Below are positions 17,903-29,455 of a stretch of 62,693 nucleotides of DNA, piece by piece. Positions within the stretch are counted from its first letter, which is position 1. Each line of letters opens with the position of its first letter. The stretch is from CAG-698 sp964385755. Lineage in GTDB: Bacteria > Bacillota_I > Bacilli_A > ML615J-28 > CAG-698. A program made the translations under genes and the position numbers. The notes under the pieces were generated by a model, which had not been told where the DNA came from, did no database searches, and saw only the letters and a program-made list of their open reading frames with translations. Where the stretch lies: NCBI GenBank assembly GCA_964385755.1, contig CAYLPZ010000010.1, positions 1 to 62,693 of the forward strand. Direction: 5' to 3'.

Positions 17903-19795
17903 CTACTGTTTTTTCTCTTTTGGAATAATTATATTTACTGTTGTTCCTTTACCTATTTCACTATCAAAATCAATAGATCCATTTGACATCATTTTTATTC
18001 TGCTTGTAATGTTATGTAAGCCAATTGATGTACTCTTATAATGAGAAAAAGTATCTTCAACATTAAATCCTACACCAGTATCTTCAATTGTGATGTACAC
18101 ATTATCATTATCAGCCTTAGTTGATAAAATCAATTTTCCTCCATCAGCCTTTTTAGTGATTCCATGTTTAATTGCATTCTCAATAATTGGTTGAACTGAT
18201 AATGGAGGAACATTAAAATCGGTAAATGAAAGATTATATATAACCTTTAATTTGTTACCAAATCTAAGTTGTTCAATTTTTACATAGTTTCTAATATGGT
18301 TTAATTCATCAACAAAAGGAATTACTTCTTTTTTATCAAGTGAATTCATATTTGCTCTTAAATATTTAGAGAAAGAAATAATTGCATCTTCTGCCTTTTT
18401 TGGATCAGTACGACATAAATATACAATTGTATTTAAAGTGTTGTATAAGAAATGTGGACGAATTTGACTTAATAAAATTGAGGCATTTGATTGGTTAATT
18501 GTTTCTTTTAAATAATTAATTTCATTAATATTTGCCTCTCTTTGCTTCTTACGATTGTAATTATATGATATAAAAACTGATAAAAACAAAGAGAAGAATA
18601 AAATACCTATTACATACAGATACTTCATTTGATAAGCATTTATATATGTGAAAAAAATAATTGATAAACCTAATGTAAATGCACTTAATATCAACAAAAA
18701 CATAGTAATATAATTATTATTATATTTTTTCCTTATAATTGCATTCAATATTAAAATAATAATTAATATTGGTATGATATTTGATACAGCTAATAATATT
18801 TTGCTATAGTAATCAAATAATCCTAAAATGAATAAAAGAATAGCAACTACAATAAATATAATTAAAATCATTAATGGTAAATAGCATATGAACTTTTTCG
18901 AATAGATTTCATCTTTTATAAATTTTCTAGTTATTGATAAACTTGTAATTATATAAATAATTTCTATTAAACAGAATATTATCAAATACGATAATTCGTA
19001 GTTATAGCTAAAACTCAAGCATATTATTGAAACACCCGGTGGCAAAAACAAAAACAAGGAAAAAATCACTAAGAAAAATCCAAAAGCAAACATTGTTATT
19101 TCTGCTTCTTTTTTTAAAATTAGTTCCGCTAAAAAACAAATAAATGAGGCTACAAACAAACCAAATACAATTCCTGATATAACCATTGAAATATCAGAAT
19201 ACATTTTAGATAAGGCATAACTTGTAATTATTGGAACTATTTGTAAACCAGAAGTGTACTGAGAAGAAACCTCAATTACAATAGTTGTTTCACTTGGTTC
19301 TAAGTTATCTAATTCATATGTGTTTGCTAAAGAATAAAATCTAACACTTTCAGTTTTAGATACTTTGCCATCTGTTTCATAGCATAGTTTTTCATTAGTA
19401 AAAACTCGAAATGAACATCTTGCTAAAGAAAGATCAATTGTAACTTTCTTATTTGCCTGAAAGTTTTTTAAAGTAATGGCATAACTAGCATATTTTATAT
19501 TTTTATCATATGAATTTTTAGGATTTAGATAATTAAATTCATCTAAATCTAGTTCATTCTTTTCTGTAACAATCCACTTATTTGGATAAAATTTCCACTC
19601 ACCATCTAAATATATTTTTTCTGAAGATATATCAATATTGTTTAAATCAACCTCACCATTAATAATTTGAATTTGCTTAGCTTTTTCTGAAGCAATAATA
19701 TTAATTGATATTGGAATCACTAAGGCAATTAAATATGTAAAAAGATTTATTATTAATAATGGCAATAGTATTGATGATTTTTTTTGTTTTTTCAT
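17903..19795 (-). CDS. 7TMR-DISM sensor histidine kinase, LytS/YehU class
   Basis: A 630-residue protein. A first membrane segment (about 10-32) is followed by an external jelly-roll domain of the 7TMR-DISM type beginning with YLDGEWKFYP (often carbohydrate-sensing), then seven membrane segments (about 200-415). The kinase core of the His_kinase family has IRPHFLYNTL with the phospho-acceptor His at 448, the N-box IIENAIKHG (539-544 region), DTGVGF and GLHNI. It is 3 bases downstream of the response regulator gene, so the pair is co-transcribed. It probably senses an external ligand and controls the surface operons on both sides. Confidence 0.9.
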   Translation of the reverse strand: MKKQKKSSILLPLLIINLFTYLIALVIPISINIIASEKAKQIQIINGEVDLNNIDISSEKIYLDGEWKFYPNKWIVTEKNELDLDEFNYLNPKNSYDKNIKYASYAITLKNFQANKKVTIDLSLARCSFRVFTNEKLCYETDGKVSKTESVRFYSLANTYELDNLEPSETTIVIEVSSQYTSGLQIVPIITSYALSKMYSDISMVISGIVFGLFVASFICFLAELILKKEAEITMFAFGFFLVIFSLFLFLPPGVSIICLSFSYNYELSYLIIFCLIEIIYIITSLSITRKFIKDEIYSKKFICYLPLMILIIFIVVAILLFILGLFDYYSKILLAVSNIIPILIIILILNAIIRKKYNNNYITMFLLILSAFTLGLSIIFFTYINAYQMKYLYVIGILFFSLFLSVFISYNYNRKKQREANINEINYLKETINQSNASILLSQIRPHFLYNTLNTIVYLCRTDPKKAEDAIISFSKYLRANMNSLDKKEVIPFVDELNHIRNYVKIEQLRFGNKLKVIYNLSFTDFNVPPLSVQPIIENAIKHGITKKADGGKLILSTKADNDNVYITIEDTGVGFNVEDTFSHYKSTSIGLHNITSRIKMMSNGSIDFDSEIGKGTTVNIIIPKEKKQ

Positions 19796-19798
19796 AAT

Positions 19799-20590
19799 CT
19801 ATTGTCTATTTAGAAGATATGAAAGTGTACCTTCTGCCCATGAATAATTTGTCATATACTCACCTGTAAATTGATTAATAGCTTGAGTACTTCCTGCTAA
19901 GAAATCAAAATAATCACAATCAACCTTATTTACATCTAAAGCTAATCCACCTTTAATTTTTATAATAATATCCTCAATTGCATATTCCTTTAAAGAAGCC
20001 ATCAAAGAAGATATAATGTTACGATAATTACTTTTAAGTGATTCTGTTACCTCTTCATCTTGAAATATATATGCCATCATCTCATTATTAGATACAAATC
20101 CACCTTTTCTATCAGTTAACACTGCTAAGCATTCTTTAGCTCTGACTCTAGTAAAATTCATCAATTTCCCATCAACAAACACATCGAAATTCCCAAAAGT
20201 TCTAATCACCACGTGTTGGTTAGAATTTATTGACAATACTTTATTTGTTTTTTCAATTTCCTTTACCACTTCTTCTTCACTATATGGTTTAAGTAGATAT
20301 CCACATGCATTCACTTTAAATGCGGAAAAGGCATATTGCTCATATCCTGTTGTGAAACAAATTCTGATATTTGGATCAATTTGATGTATTCTTTCAGCAG
20401 CTTCTATGCCATTTATTCCAGGCATTTCTACATCACAAAAAACCATGTCAGTATGATTTGATTTTATGTATTCTATTGCTTTAAGTGGATCATTAAACGG
20501 GTGTAAAACATGGCCTTGCTTTAATCCATTTATAATTAAAGATAAATATTCACTAGCCATATATTCATCATCAATTAATACTATATTCAT
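19799..20590 (-). CDS. Response regulator with SARP-like DNA-binding output
   Basis: A 263-residue protein. The start at 20590 (MNIVLIDDE) fits the receiver-domain N-terminus; an upstream ATG would add 21 non-conserved residues. Receiver domain 1-118: acidic pair D7/D8, phospho-acceptor D53 in CDVEMPG, and K101 in LLKPYS. The output domain (about 127-225) begins VIRTFGNFDVFVDGK and has the winged-helix pattern of OmpR/SARP regulators. The tail resembles the start of a bacterial transcriptional activator domain (YMTNYSWAE). SARP proteins recognise 11-bp direct repeats, exactly what flanks this locus, so it is the likely activator of both the fibre operon and the giant LRR gene. Confidence 0.85.
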   Translation of the reverse strand: MNIVLIDDEYMASEYLSLIINGLKQGHVLHPFNDPLKAIEYIKSNHTDMVFCDVEMPGINGIEAAERIHQIDPNIRICFTTGYEQYAFSAFKVNACGYLLKPYSEEEVVKEIEKTNKVLSINSNQHVVIRTFGNFDVFVDGKLMNFTRVRAKECLAVLTDRKGGFVSNNEMMAYIFQDEEVTESLKSNYRNIISSLMASLKEYAIEDIIIKIKGGLALDVNKVDCDYFDFLAGSTQAINQFTGEYMTNYSWAEGTLSYLLNRQ

Positions 20591-20643
20591 ATTTTTTTTA
20601 TGCTCACTTTCTATATAAAAATATATTTTAATAATATATTCAT

Positions 20644-20672
20644 AATATAACATTTTATGTAAAAAAATACAA
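20644..20672 (-). promoter_or_regulatory. Sigma-A-type promoter of the two-component operon
   Basis: On the minus strand, TTGTAT (20667-20672), a 17-base spacer and TATATT (20644-20649). It lies about 55 bases upstream of the regulator start. No 11-bp repeats are present here. Confidence 0.6.
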
Positions 20673-20961
20673 TTTTTTTTCGTTTTTTATTGTTTTTTTA
20701 ACAAAATATAAAGGTATACCATATATACAAATCATATTTGATATAAAAAATATAATTTTTTCTATTATGTTTAATTTACTCTGAGATTTTTCTTTTTACA
20801 CTTTATATCCTCAAATATAGGCCCATAATTGAGTTCTACTGCATTTAATGAAAAAGGTGTATAAAAACATGTATAGAACAAGTCACAATTTAAAGCTGAA
20901 AATTTAATATAGTTAATTTGATTTTTTAATAATTAAAAAATAGAAATTATTTCTTTTACAA

Positions 20962-20990
20962 TTAATAAAGGAGTGGGTTTACCCACTCCA
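20962..20990 (-). terminator. Terminator of the giant LRR gene
   Basis: GGAGTGGGT pairs with ACCCACTCC, followed on the minus strand by TTTATTAATT. The T-run is broken, so efficiency may be moderate. The rest of 20673-20961 holds no gene I can recognise. Confidence 0.65.
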
Positions 20991-21045
20991 TTTATTTTTG
21001 TTCTATATTAAAAGTTTATAATTATATTTCTAATGTTTTAATTAT

Positions 21046-24000
21046 TTACAATGAAGTTATTCTATTGTATATTTCTTTATAAATATTATTCACATTTTTA
21101 AAACTCTTAACAAGAGAACTAATAACATAAATCTTAAAATCATCTGTACAATTAATAAAACTTAAGTCATTACCAATACTAAATGCTGTTATGTGATTAA
21201 CTATTAATTTTGATAAATTATAACAGTTAACAACAGAATTAGCATCAAAGATGCAACTATTAGATACAACTATTTCATTTAAATAATAGTTTTCATCAAA
21301 TGCATTTTTTGCAACTACATTAACAGAAGATGGAATTTCAAATCTTGTTTCCTCTTTTAGTTTTGGATAAGAAATCAAGATAGATTGATTATATGAATAT
21401 AAAATCCCATCAATAGTTTTGAAGTATTCATTACTTTGTGAAATTGTAATAGCCTTAGTATTTAATTTATGAATACAATTGTCAATATACATTAGATTAT
21501 CAGGAAGAATTACATTTTCTAATTCCCAAGTTTTAACTTGATTAAATGCAAAAGATCCAAGTGAAACAAATGAAGTAGTTACTAAAACTCCATCAATGTC
21601 TTCAGTTACATCAGTTGGAATTGTTAATATTCCGTTTGTTGGAACTGTTCCAGAAACAAATACTATTTCGTAACCATCATCACAAGAAAGATAATAATAA
21701 TTTATATTTTCATAAGAATAAATATTACCAAATATTTCAACGTTTGATGGTAAAATCTCATTCCATGGTGTATTTACGTAATCGTCATACATTGCGGCGA
21801 AAACTCTTAGCTTAATATTTGAAATATTAGCAATAGTTCCAGTATAGTCACCTAAACGATTGATTCTAGATTCTGAAATTATTGTAGATAAATTAGATAT
21901 ATTTGTGAAGGTATTAGCCGCAAATTCAGTATTATCAGATTTAAAGACAATTGTTTCGATGCTTGAATTAGCTAAAGAAGATGTGCCAAAAATCATACAA
22001 TTGTTACAATCTAATATAGATATACCAGTAGAAGAATCAAATACATTATTACCAATGCTTGAAAGACTATTGTTAAATTTAATAGATGCATTATTATTAG
22101 TTAATGTTGAGAATGCATAATCATTTACACTTCTAATTTTAATACCATTAATTGAATCAACTATATCATAAGCACCAGTGATAGAATGTAAGAATCTAAT
22201 TAATTTGATAGAAGATTCTCCATTTTGATCTTCATAAACACCATAAACAAAATCACCAAATTGACCATTTTCAGGATCCCAGTTATATATTTCAAAATGA
22301 GTAATTTCACCAGTATTTATTTTTTTTAAAGAACTACTAAAGTATTGCATAAAATATTTAGATGATATTACGTTAAAATCCGAATCCATGTTATTGACGT
22401 TTTGGATAGATAATTTTACTATTGTATTTTGAATAACATCATTAATAATTACTGTTTTCAGACCCTTCAAATAATTATTACCATTTGCAAACCATGCATC
22501 ATTTGTTTTAGCACCTATTTCAACTAAAGAAAGTTTATTAGTAGCATTATTTGATANNNNNNNNNNNNNNNNNNNNNNNNNNNNNNNNNNNNNNNNNNNN
22601 NNNNNNNNNNNNNNNNNNNNNNNNNNNNNNNNNNNNNNNNNNNNNNNNNNNNNNNNCAGGATCCCATCCACCAACTTCAATATGTGTATATTCTTGTGTA
22701 TTATTAACAAAAATGTTACCTGAAGAAACTAAACTCGCATGCTTAGATGTGAAAATATTAAAATCGGAATCAAAATTGTAAATACTCGAAACAACAAATC
22801 TTGGAGGGGTTGGAGTTTGTGTAACATCATTAATAATCAAATATTTAAGTCCAAATAAAGATTTATTATTATGTTGAAAATATTCATTAGATGTTTTAGA
22901 ACCTATTTCAACTAAAAATAGTTTATTGTCTTTATTAGTAGAAATATAGAAAGGAGAATAACCAAGTGTAGTACAACGTGGAACTCTTACAGCGACTAAT
23001 TCTCTACATCCATAAAAATTATCATCACCAAGAGATACAATATTATAACTTTCAAGATAAACTAGATTTGGATTATTTGCAAAACAGTAACTTCCACACT
23101 TAATATCATAAAGACCTTGATTTACTTTATCATTAAAGTTTATTTTTTGACATGTACTGTAATAGAAAGCTTCAGTTTTTATTGTTAGATTAGTAGTTCT
23201 ATTATCCTCTTCAAAAATAATATTTCCTAGATTAGTAGTATATGTGAAAGCTCTAGTTCCAATTAAATCTACTGTATAAGGAATTGTTATATTGATGTTA
23301 GAATTAGGTACAGATCCATCTTCTATATTGTTTGTTATATCAAATTCTACATAAGCAAATGCTTTATCACAAATTGTTTTAACAGGTAAAGCAAATTCTG
23401 TTGATAATTTAGTAACTAAATCATCATCACAAGCAGTTCCTAAGTATCTAACAATACCAATATTTCCATTGTTTACACCATATAAATATAATGGTAATGA
23501 GATTCCTTTATAATCAACAGTTCCATAGTTTTGATAATGTTCTATTTCATATGTGTTGCATATTCTAACATCACTAATTTTATTATCATAGAAAGTTAAT
23601 CCTGCTTGACTTATAAATATTGTTAGATTGATATTATTACTATTATCAAATCTAAGAAAACCTGAAATGATTCCATCATTTGTCTTTCCCGCAAATCCTT
23701 CTTCTGAACAATGATTAAATAAAACATATTTTGTTTTATATAAGCCGTTAAATGTTAATAAATAACCAGTCTCATAAACTGCACCTAGTTCAAGATAATA
23801 TAAACTAAAATCATTATAAAATGGATATGAAACTTTTGAATTGCTTTCAATATTACTTTTTATATAATCACAATATGGAAAAGATACATATATTAAATTA
23901 TAACAATCTCTAAATGAATAAGTTCCAAGAGTTTTAACTGAATTTCCTTGAACTGAAATAATGTTATTACATTTTTCGAAAGAACGATAATTTGTTTCTA

Positions 24001-27000
24001 CATAGTCATTAACATCGTTACTAAATTTTAGAGAATAAATTGTAGTACTTGCAAATGCATAAGAACCAATGACTAAATAATTAGCATTAGAAAAATCTAA
24101 ATCAATTAGTGGGCAAAACTGGAAAGCATATGCATCAATGATGACTCTACTAGGACCAATGAAATATTCAGAATTAAAGACTACATTTTGAAGTTTAGAA
24201 GTACTATTTATGTTATAAAAAGCATATTTTCCAATATGTATTTCAGAAGATTTAGAAAAATCAACTGTTAAAATAATTGTGTTGCCATAGAAGGCGTAAT
24301 CATCAATGTTATTTACTATTGATGAAAAGGATAAATTAACTTCCATGCTTGATACGCTAGAATAATAAATAGATTTATAGAATGAATAGCTACCGAATGA
24401 AGATATATCTATTGATGTTCCATTAAGTGAGATATTTCTTCCAATATTTTCATCGGTATAAGGGATTGGACCAACATATTTTGTAATTTCATAATAATTA
24501 TGAACAAAATCAATTTTTCGAACAAAAAATAATTTAGAGTCATCTAGTGATGATTCAGATACAAATCGAGCTTTTTGATCTAGATCAGAATAAAGAGCGC
24601 GATAGTCTGCTAATAGACCTTCATCTACTAGATAAAGGTAACTGTTTGAAACAGATAAATTAGTATAAGTTGTTACATCATTTAATAGATGAATATATTT
24701 GATATTAGTAAATGCTTTAGTATTAATAGAATAAACATTTGTGGGAACGTATATTTCTGTAACTTTTGTTTTACTAGCAAAATTAGCACCAATTGAGATA
24801 GTATATTTAGGTAGTATTAAATTTGTGAGGTTAATTAAATTATTAAATTCATTATCATTTATTGTATCATTAATGTAAGATGCATTTTCTAAGTTCAGAT
24901 AATTTAGATTAGTGAACAAGTTCAAGAAATCTTTATCAGATTGATCTATAGAAATATTACCAAAAGTGTTTATTGTAAGCCCAATAGTTTTTGAAATACC
25001 TGTAGATATTCTAGCGTTGTTATCTAATAAAGCTAATTCGCTATGGTTAAGATAGAAATCTTCCAATGCTTCTTTTAGTGTATCTAGACTAGGATTACTA
25101 GGGTATAATGACACTGATAGATGTAAGTCGTTTGTTTCAAAACTTCCAGAAATAATTTGAACTAATGAAGATGAAGTTTCTACTATTACATCTTCAGTTT
25201 TAAAATGACTTCCATCAGTTGAATAAGGACCTTCAATTATAACTTTATTTCCAGCAACACCAATTTCGATATATGTGTTACCTGTATAATATCTAGTGAA
25301 TGCTTTTTTAGTTTCAATAGATAAACTAGAAACAAATACATCATTTGGTTGAGATGAAGAAGGATTATCATGTTTTTTAATAAAAGTATCAATTTCTTTT
25401 GCGGTGATGACAGAAGTGTTACCTGTAAAAACTAATACTTCCTCATATAATTGATTAGCTTGTTCTTCTGATAAACCATAATCACCATTTAATAGAGCCA
25501 TAGCACTTGAAAAAGAGATTGCTCTAAATGGTTTAGCATCAGGTGGTAATGAAATTATACCATCTGAAATATTACCATTATTATATATTACTATTGAAGG
25601 TTCATTAACAATTGAATTATCAAATACTAGATTCTTTAATTCTAATTTTCCTAATGTACCATCGTTTTGAATATAAATTTTATTTACGTTTTCAGTAGTA
25701 GTTAATCTTGGAACGATTGATTGAACTTTTGAATATTTAGAAATAATGAATTTCGTATTATTTATAGCAGATATTACCTTTTTAATTGCATTACCTGAAG
25801 GAATTTCACCATGTTCATTTGTATTGTAAATATCGATATGATCAAAGGTTGCACCAGTTAAATATGAAGCATTAACAGCAAATTCATTTTGAACATAAAT
25901 ATCTCCAACAGTACTTATATCAGAACTATGACCCTCAAAAGAAACTGAAGCATTAGGAGTATTTATATATAAGTTACCAGAAGAATTTACATTTGTAGGC
26001 TTTTTAACTATGATAATACCATTTTGTTTTGTTTTAATTGAATATGAAGAAGAATGATTGAATTCAAATACAATATTTCCCGTTACAGATAAAGTTGAAG
26101 AAGCAACTTCTAAGTTTACAGGTCTATTGAATATTAAATCACCTGTAATTGAAATATTATTAGTAACACGAATTATATCACCAGGTAAATATGTATGAAT
26201 TGCTGAATTTAATTCATTCTCATTTTTCACTAAAATTGTATTAGATGAACGTTCTTCATCAGTTAAGGCATTGATTTGTGTAGCAAATATTGAACCTCTA
26301 ATCTGTAATAAACGGTTTGCGTAAATTCCAGTAGCTTGATCATTAATATAGTATTGTAGTGCGTAAATTTTTGATGTTCTTATACTAGAATCTTCTAATT
26401 TACCAAGTCTACCTCTAAGAGAGCTTTGATCTAAACTCAATAATGATTTTTCACTAATGTTGTTTAGTGGATAATCATTTCCATTAAGATATGTTGCTAA
26501 AGCGGTTTTAGCATTGTTTCTACGAATGATGTTTGTGTCATCAACACTAGAATTAATAGTAGGAACTGGAACTTCAGATAATTTGAATGAATATCCTCCA
26601 GCAACAGCTGTGTCATCTGTGAAAATATTTAAAGTTTCTTCTTTGTTATCAATGTAAAATGATAATGCAAAATCAACGTCAATTGATTCAACTCCTAAGG
26701 TTACAACAAAATAGAAAGTATGTTTTTCACCTTTAACAATGGAATCTTCGATGGAAAAACTCTCAGTATTTCCACCATTATTTGTCTCCTCAACACCATT
26801 ATCAGGTCTTAATGATATTAAATCACCATCTAACATTTTATAAGTGTCAGAAAAAACTTTTATATTTCCAGTCTGAAAATCAATACCATCAGTACTAATT
26901 TTTGATTCATACCAAGCATAAGTTACAATCGATAAAGTAATCAATAGGAAAATAATCATTACTCCAATGGACAGTTTTCGATTTCTTACATAATTAGATT

Positions 27001-27067
27001 TTACACTAGTGTTTTTACTTGTATTTTTAACGAATTTATTTAGGCCTTTTTTATTTATATTTGGCAT
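21046..27067 (-). CDS. Giant BspA-type leucine-rich repeat surface protein with TasA-like leader
   Basis: One gene interrupted by the N gap at 22557-22656: about 1470 residues before and about 500 after. The frames on the two sides differ, but the gap length is arbitrary. The start at 27067 follows AAAGGGGA; an ATG 30 bases upstream has no such site. Leader residues 35-58 end in SIVTYAWYES, like the fibre subunits. Then come a beta-rich domain, a parallel-beta/pectate-lyase-like stretch (about 290-480), and many LRR_5 repeats (EIYVPTNVYSINTKAF, IKKVISA-type and IPYTVDLIGTRAFTY). A unit beginning LVEIGxKT and reaching WDP occurs on both sides of the gap, so the repeat was probably collapsed. 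No LPXTG anchor. Likely an adhesin retained through the fibre system (inference). Co-regulated through the repeats at 27138-27175. Confidence 0.82.
22557..22656. other. Assembly gap of 100 N inside the LRR gene
   Basis: Placeholder length. The flanks are two copies of a diverged repeat unit (LVEIGSKT/LVEIGAKT to WDP, about 105 residues). One or more further units may be missing. Confidence 0.95.
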
Positions 27068-27120
27068 AAAAATTCCCCTTTCATCTCTTATTATCATGGT
27101 TATCTATTATTATTAATAAT

Positions 27121-27175
27121 ATATTACCACACAAGGCGCAACTCAGGTGCAACTTAAGTGCAACAAATCCGCAAC
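27121..27175 (-). promoter_or_regulatory. LRR gene promoter with four 11-bp direct repeats (activator site)
   Basis: Four GTTGC on the minus strand at exact 11-bp steps (plus-strand GCAAC at 27138, 27149, 27160 and 27171). The last is 10 bp from TAATAT (27121-27126), which is preceded by TG-N. This is the same geometry as 17765-17819. The predicted 5' leader is about 45 bases. Confidence 0.85.
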
Positions 27176-28081
27176 CAATTATAAAAAAATAGTAATTTTT
27201 TAGCAATAAATAAAAAATTTTGTTTTACACATTGAATAATATATTTATTCCAGATATCATTTTTTATAATCATTATTATGTTATCACTCGTATTTTAAAG
27301 TTCACACTAAATAAATCTCACAATGATATGTGAGATCATACAATACAAATTATCAATTTTATATTCCAAAACTATGAATTTTCCATATAAACTTGTTGCT
27401 ATTTTTTGAGTATAATATTATATAAATTTTTATACAATATATGGTAGTTGACTTTGCTATTTCATCTATTTTTCTACTGACATAACAAATTCTTAATCTT
27501 CTTTTATCTTGTATTTCAATTTTTTATTTTTCTAAATAAACTTCGCCTCATAATAAAAACTTATTTGTTTATCTTGAAAAGTATTCGAATTATTATAAGG
27601 ATTTATTGTTTTTAGTTTTTTCAATATAGTGCTAAATTATGTGAAGCTATATAATATATTATATATAAATCTGTATTATGTTTTCTTCTTATTTAATTAA
27701 TGATGGAAGTTCGTTTGATAGAAAGGATGAATGAGATTTATTGAAGAATAAAAAAGAGCTTGATACTTACATAAACCCCGTAAGTGATAAAAGTAGATCA
27801 AACCATAATAAAACCTCATCCAAGAGTGAATATCTTAGGGGTGAGGTTATTTTTTCTTTTAAAATACTATAAGCCAATCGATTCATCATTTAGTAAAAAA
27901 TCTTTTAATCCTATTGTTAAAAGTCCATTTTCATCTTTCTTAGGTTTTATATTATCCTTAACAATTATTACTTTCTCTCTGAGATGTTTATATTTTCGAC
28001 TTAAAACTATACGCTTTAGATATATCACGTACATTGCTTGTAATCTTTACATATTCTTCTAACATGTAATGAAAATTTATT
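27176..28081. other. 900-base stretch without a convincing gene; possible degraded rightward gene
   Basis: AT-rich, with many stops. A rightward fragment at about 27690-27865 reads ELDTYINPVSDKS after an in-frame TGA and ends in a strong hairpin (27813-27849) with a T-run. This looks like the 3' end and terminator of a decayed gene. A 92-residue frame at 27784-28062 runs through that terminator and is probably not coding. Confidence 0.4.
27812..27857 (+). terminator. Orphan rightward terminator
   Basis: AACCTCATCC pairs with GGGTGAGGTT around an inner AAGA/TCTT pair, followed by six T. No intact rightward gene precedes it. Confidence 0.6.
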
Positions 28082-28888
28082 TTATTTATATAAACCACTA
28101 CAATATTGTCTTTCACCAATTAAAGCTAAATAATTATCTAAATATTTTATACCATTTTGAATAGAATATCTGTATAATAATAATCCTTCTATCTCATCTT
28201 CTGTCTTCCCCTTTATATCGATTGTATGAGTCTCTGAATTTGCAGAATCAACATAAGATGAATACTTTTTATAGTTAACCTTTCCAGTCTTGGGATCATA
28301 TGTATAATCAGTATAATAATACTTACCATAGGAACATACAGTTTCCTCCACTACTAAAGTAAAATTATTAATATTAATCTTATATCTATAACGATAAGGA
28401 AGATCAGGGCTGTCTACAGAACTAGATATGGATTTTCCCATAGTCTCCGATTCAGAATCAATCCAGAAACCATTTTTCTTAGCAAACTCAAGTGTAAGTG
28501 AATCTTTTTTAGGATGCATTAAGACATTGAATTCTTTTGAAACTGATGGATTTTCAACAATATCATATATAACTTCATTAAATGTTACTTTCAAAGTTAC
28601 CTCTATTGACTTATCTGGATATTTCACTATTTTTAAAACATTATCTACTATACTCATATATTCATTTTTTGATTCCCATACTACATCATAATACTCATTC
28701 AAAGCACCACTATAACTTGATTCTAATTTTATATTGTCATAATATACTTCTGGTGTTTTATATTTCACAAAACTTTCGATATCAGAATTCATTCTGTAAT
28801 AATAATCATCCTTATCATGGCCACACCCAGAAACAATCAAACATGAACATATCATAATCAAAACTATTAAAATTCTTTTTACTTGCAT
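28082..28888 (-). CDS. Unrecognised lipoprotein
   Basis: A 268-residue protein; ATG at 28888 after GGGGGAT. Hydrophobic leader with lipobox VSGC, then a Tyr/Asp/Ser-rich external domain. A mid region (SIEVTLKVTFNEVIYDI, followed by SVSKEFNVLMHPK) has an Ig-like flavour, followed by a domain with Tyr/Lys-rich beta strands (YYYTDYTYDPKTGKVNYKK). No known family recognised. It stands alone among decayed sequences, with no clear operon partners. Confidence 0.6.
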   Translation of the reverse strand: MQVKRILIVLIMICSCLIVSGCGHDKDDYYYRMNSDIESFVKYKTPEVYYDNIKLESSYSGALNEYYDVVWESKNEYMSIVDNVLKIVKYPDKSIEVTLKVTFNEVIYDIVENPSVSKEFNVLMHPKKDSLTLEFAKKNGFWIDSESETMGKSISSSVDSPDLPYRYRYKININNFTLVVEETVCSYGKYYYTDYTYDPKTGKVNYKKYSSYVDSANSETHTIDIKGKTEDEIEGLLLYRYSIQNGIKYLDNYLALIGERQYCSGLYK

Positions 28889-28965
28889 TATATCCCCCAA
28901 AAACTAAATTTTTTATTATTTAGGCTGTTTTAAACCTATAAATTATTATATATAACCTGCTCTTA

Positions 28966-29175
28966 TTATATTTCAATTAGTGAATCATAAAGTACTGGAA
29001 ATAAACACATTGCTATAGTATATAATGTCCCCCATAAAGAAAAACCAAAAATAGCCCACTGACAAATTAATATTACTAATCCTAAACCAAGTATTGAGCA
29101 TGTTACTATCGCTTCGATTTTTTCGTTATCTGTTCCTTTAATCTTAACTATAAACATCACTATTGATAGTAACAT
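28966..29175 (-). CDS. Small membrane protein, possibly a remnant
   Basis: 69 residues with two hydrophobic segments (1-12 and about 27-60) around KGTDNEKIE. The frame extends a little upstream through further hydrophobic codons to a stop without an ATG, and no good ribosome binding site is seen, so the 5' end may be lost. Family not recognised. Confidence 0.35.
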   Translation of the reverse strand: MLLSIVMFIVKIKGTDNEKIEAIVTCSILGLGLVILICQWAIFGFSLWGTLYTIAMCLFPVLYDSLIEI

Positions 29176-29206
29176 AAGAATAATAAATAAAACTAAAAAT
29201 ATAGTT

Positions 29207-29455
29207 ATGTATTATTGTTTAAGTTTATTGTGTATGGCGATAGTACCATTTGGAACTGAAAGATGGAGTATAGATCATGATATAAATCCTGATTGGTCAT
29301 GGAATAAAGACCATGTAACATCAGTTACGAACCATTACCATGAACATTACACAGTTTTTCAAACTATCGAAGATAAACCTATACATAAGGCATTTTTGCT
29401 TTTTTCACTCATTTTATTCCTCCAAATTTTTTTAGTATTTAATCATCTATTTTAG
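29207..29455 (+). CDS. Small protein with two membrane segments, possibly 5'-truncated
   Basis: 82 residues: hydrophobic 1-15, a polar loop with many His/Trp/Asp (WSIDHDINPDWSW, HYHEHYTVF), and a hydrophobic 62-82. The loop's composition and higher GC look like real coding sequence. There is no ribosome binding site and a stop lies directly upstream, so it may be a remnant. It points away from the small membrane gene at 28966-29175. Confidence 0.35.
   Translation: MYYCLSLLCMAIVPFGTERWSIDHDINPDWSWNKDHVTSVTNHYHEHYTVFQTIEDKPIHKAFLLFSLILFLQIFLVFNHLF

Noticed and set aside
22547..22710. Separate start of a second LRR gene at 22710
   Set aside because: That start is read from the opposite side of the N gap in another frame; the flanking proteins are parts of one repeat gene.
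27784..28062. 92-codon rightward frame
   Set aside because: It runs through a strong terminator hairpin, has no ribosome binding site and a composition like non-coding AT-rich DNA.
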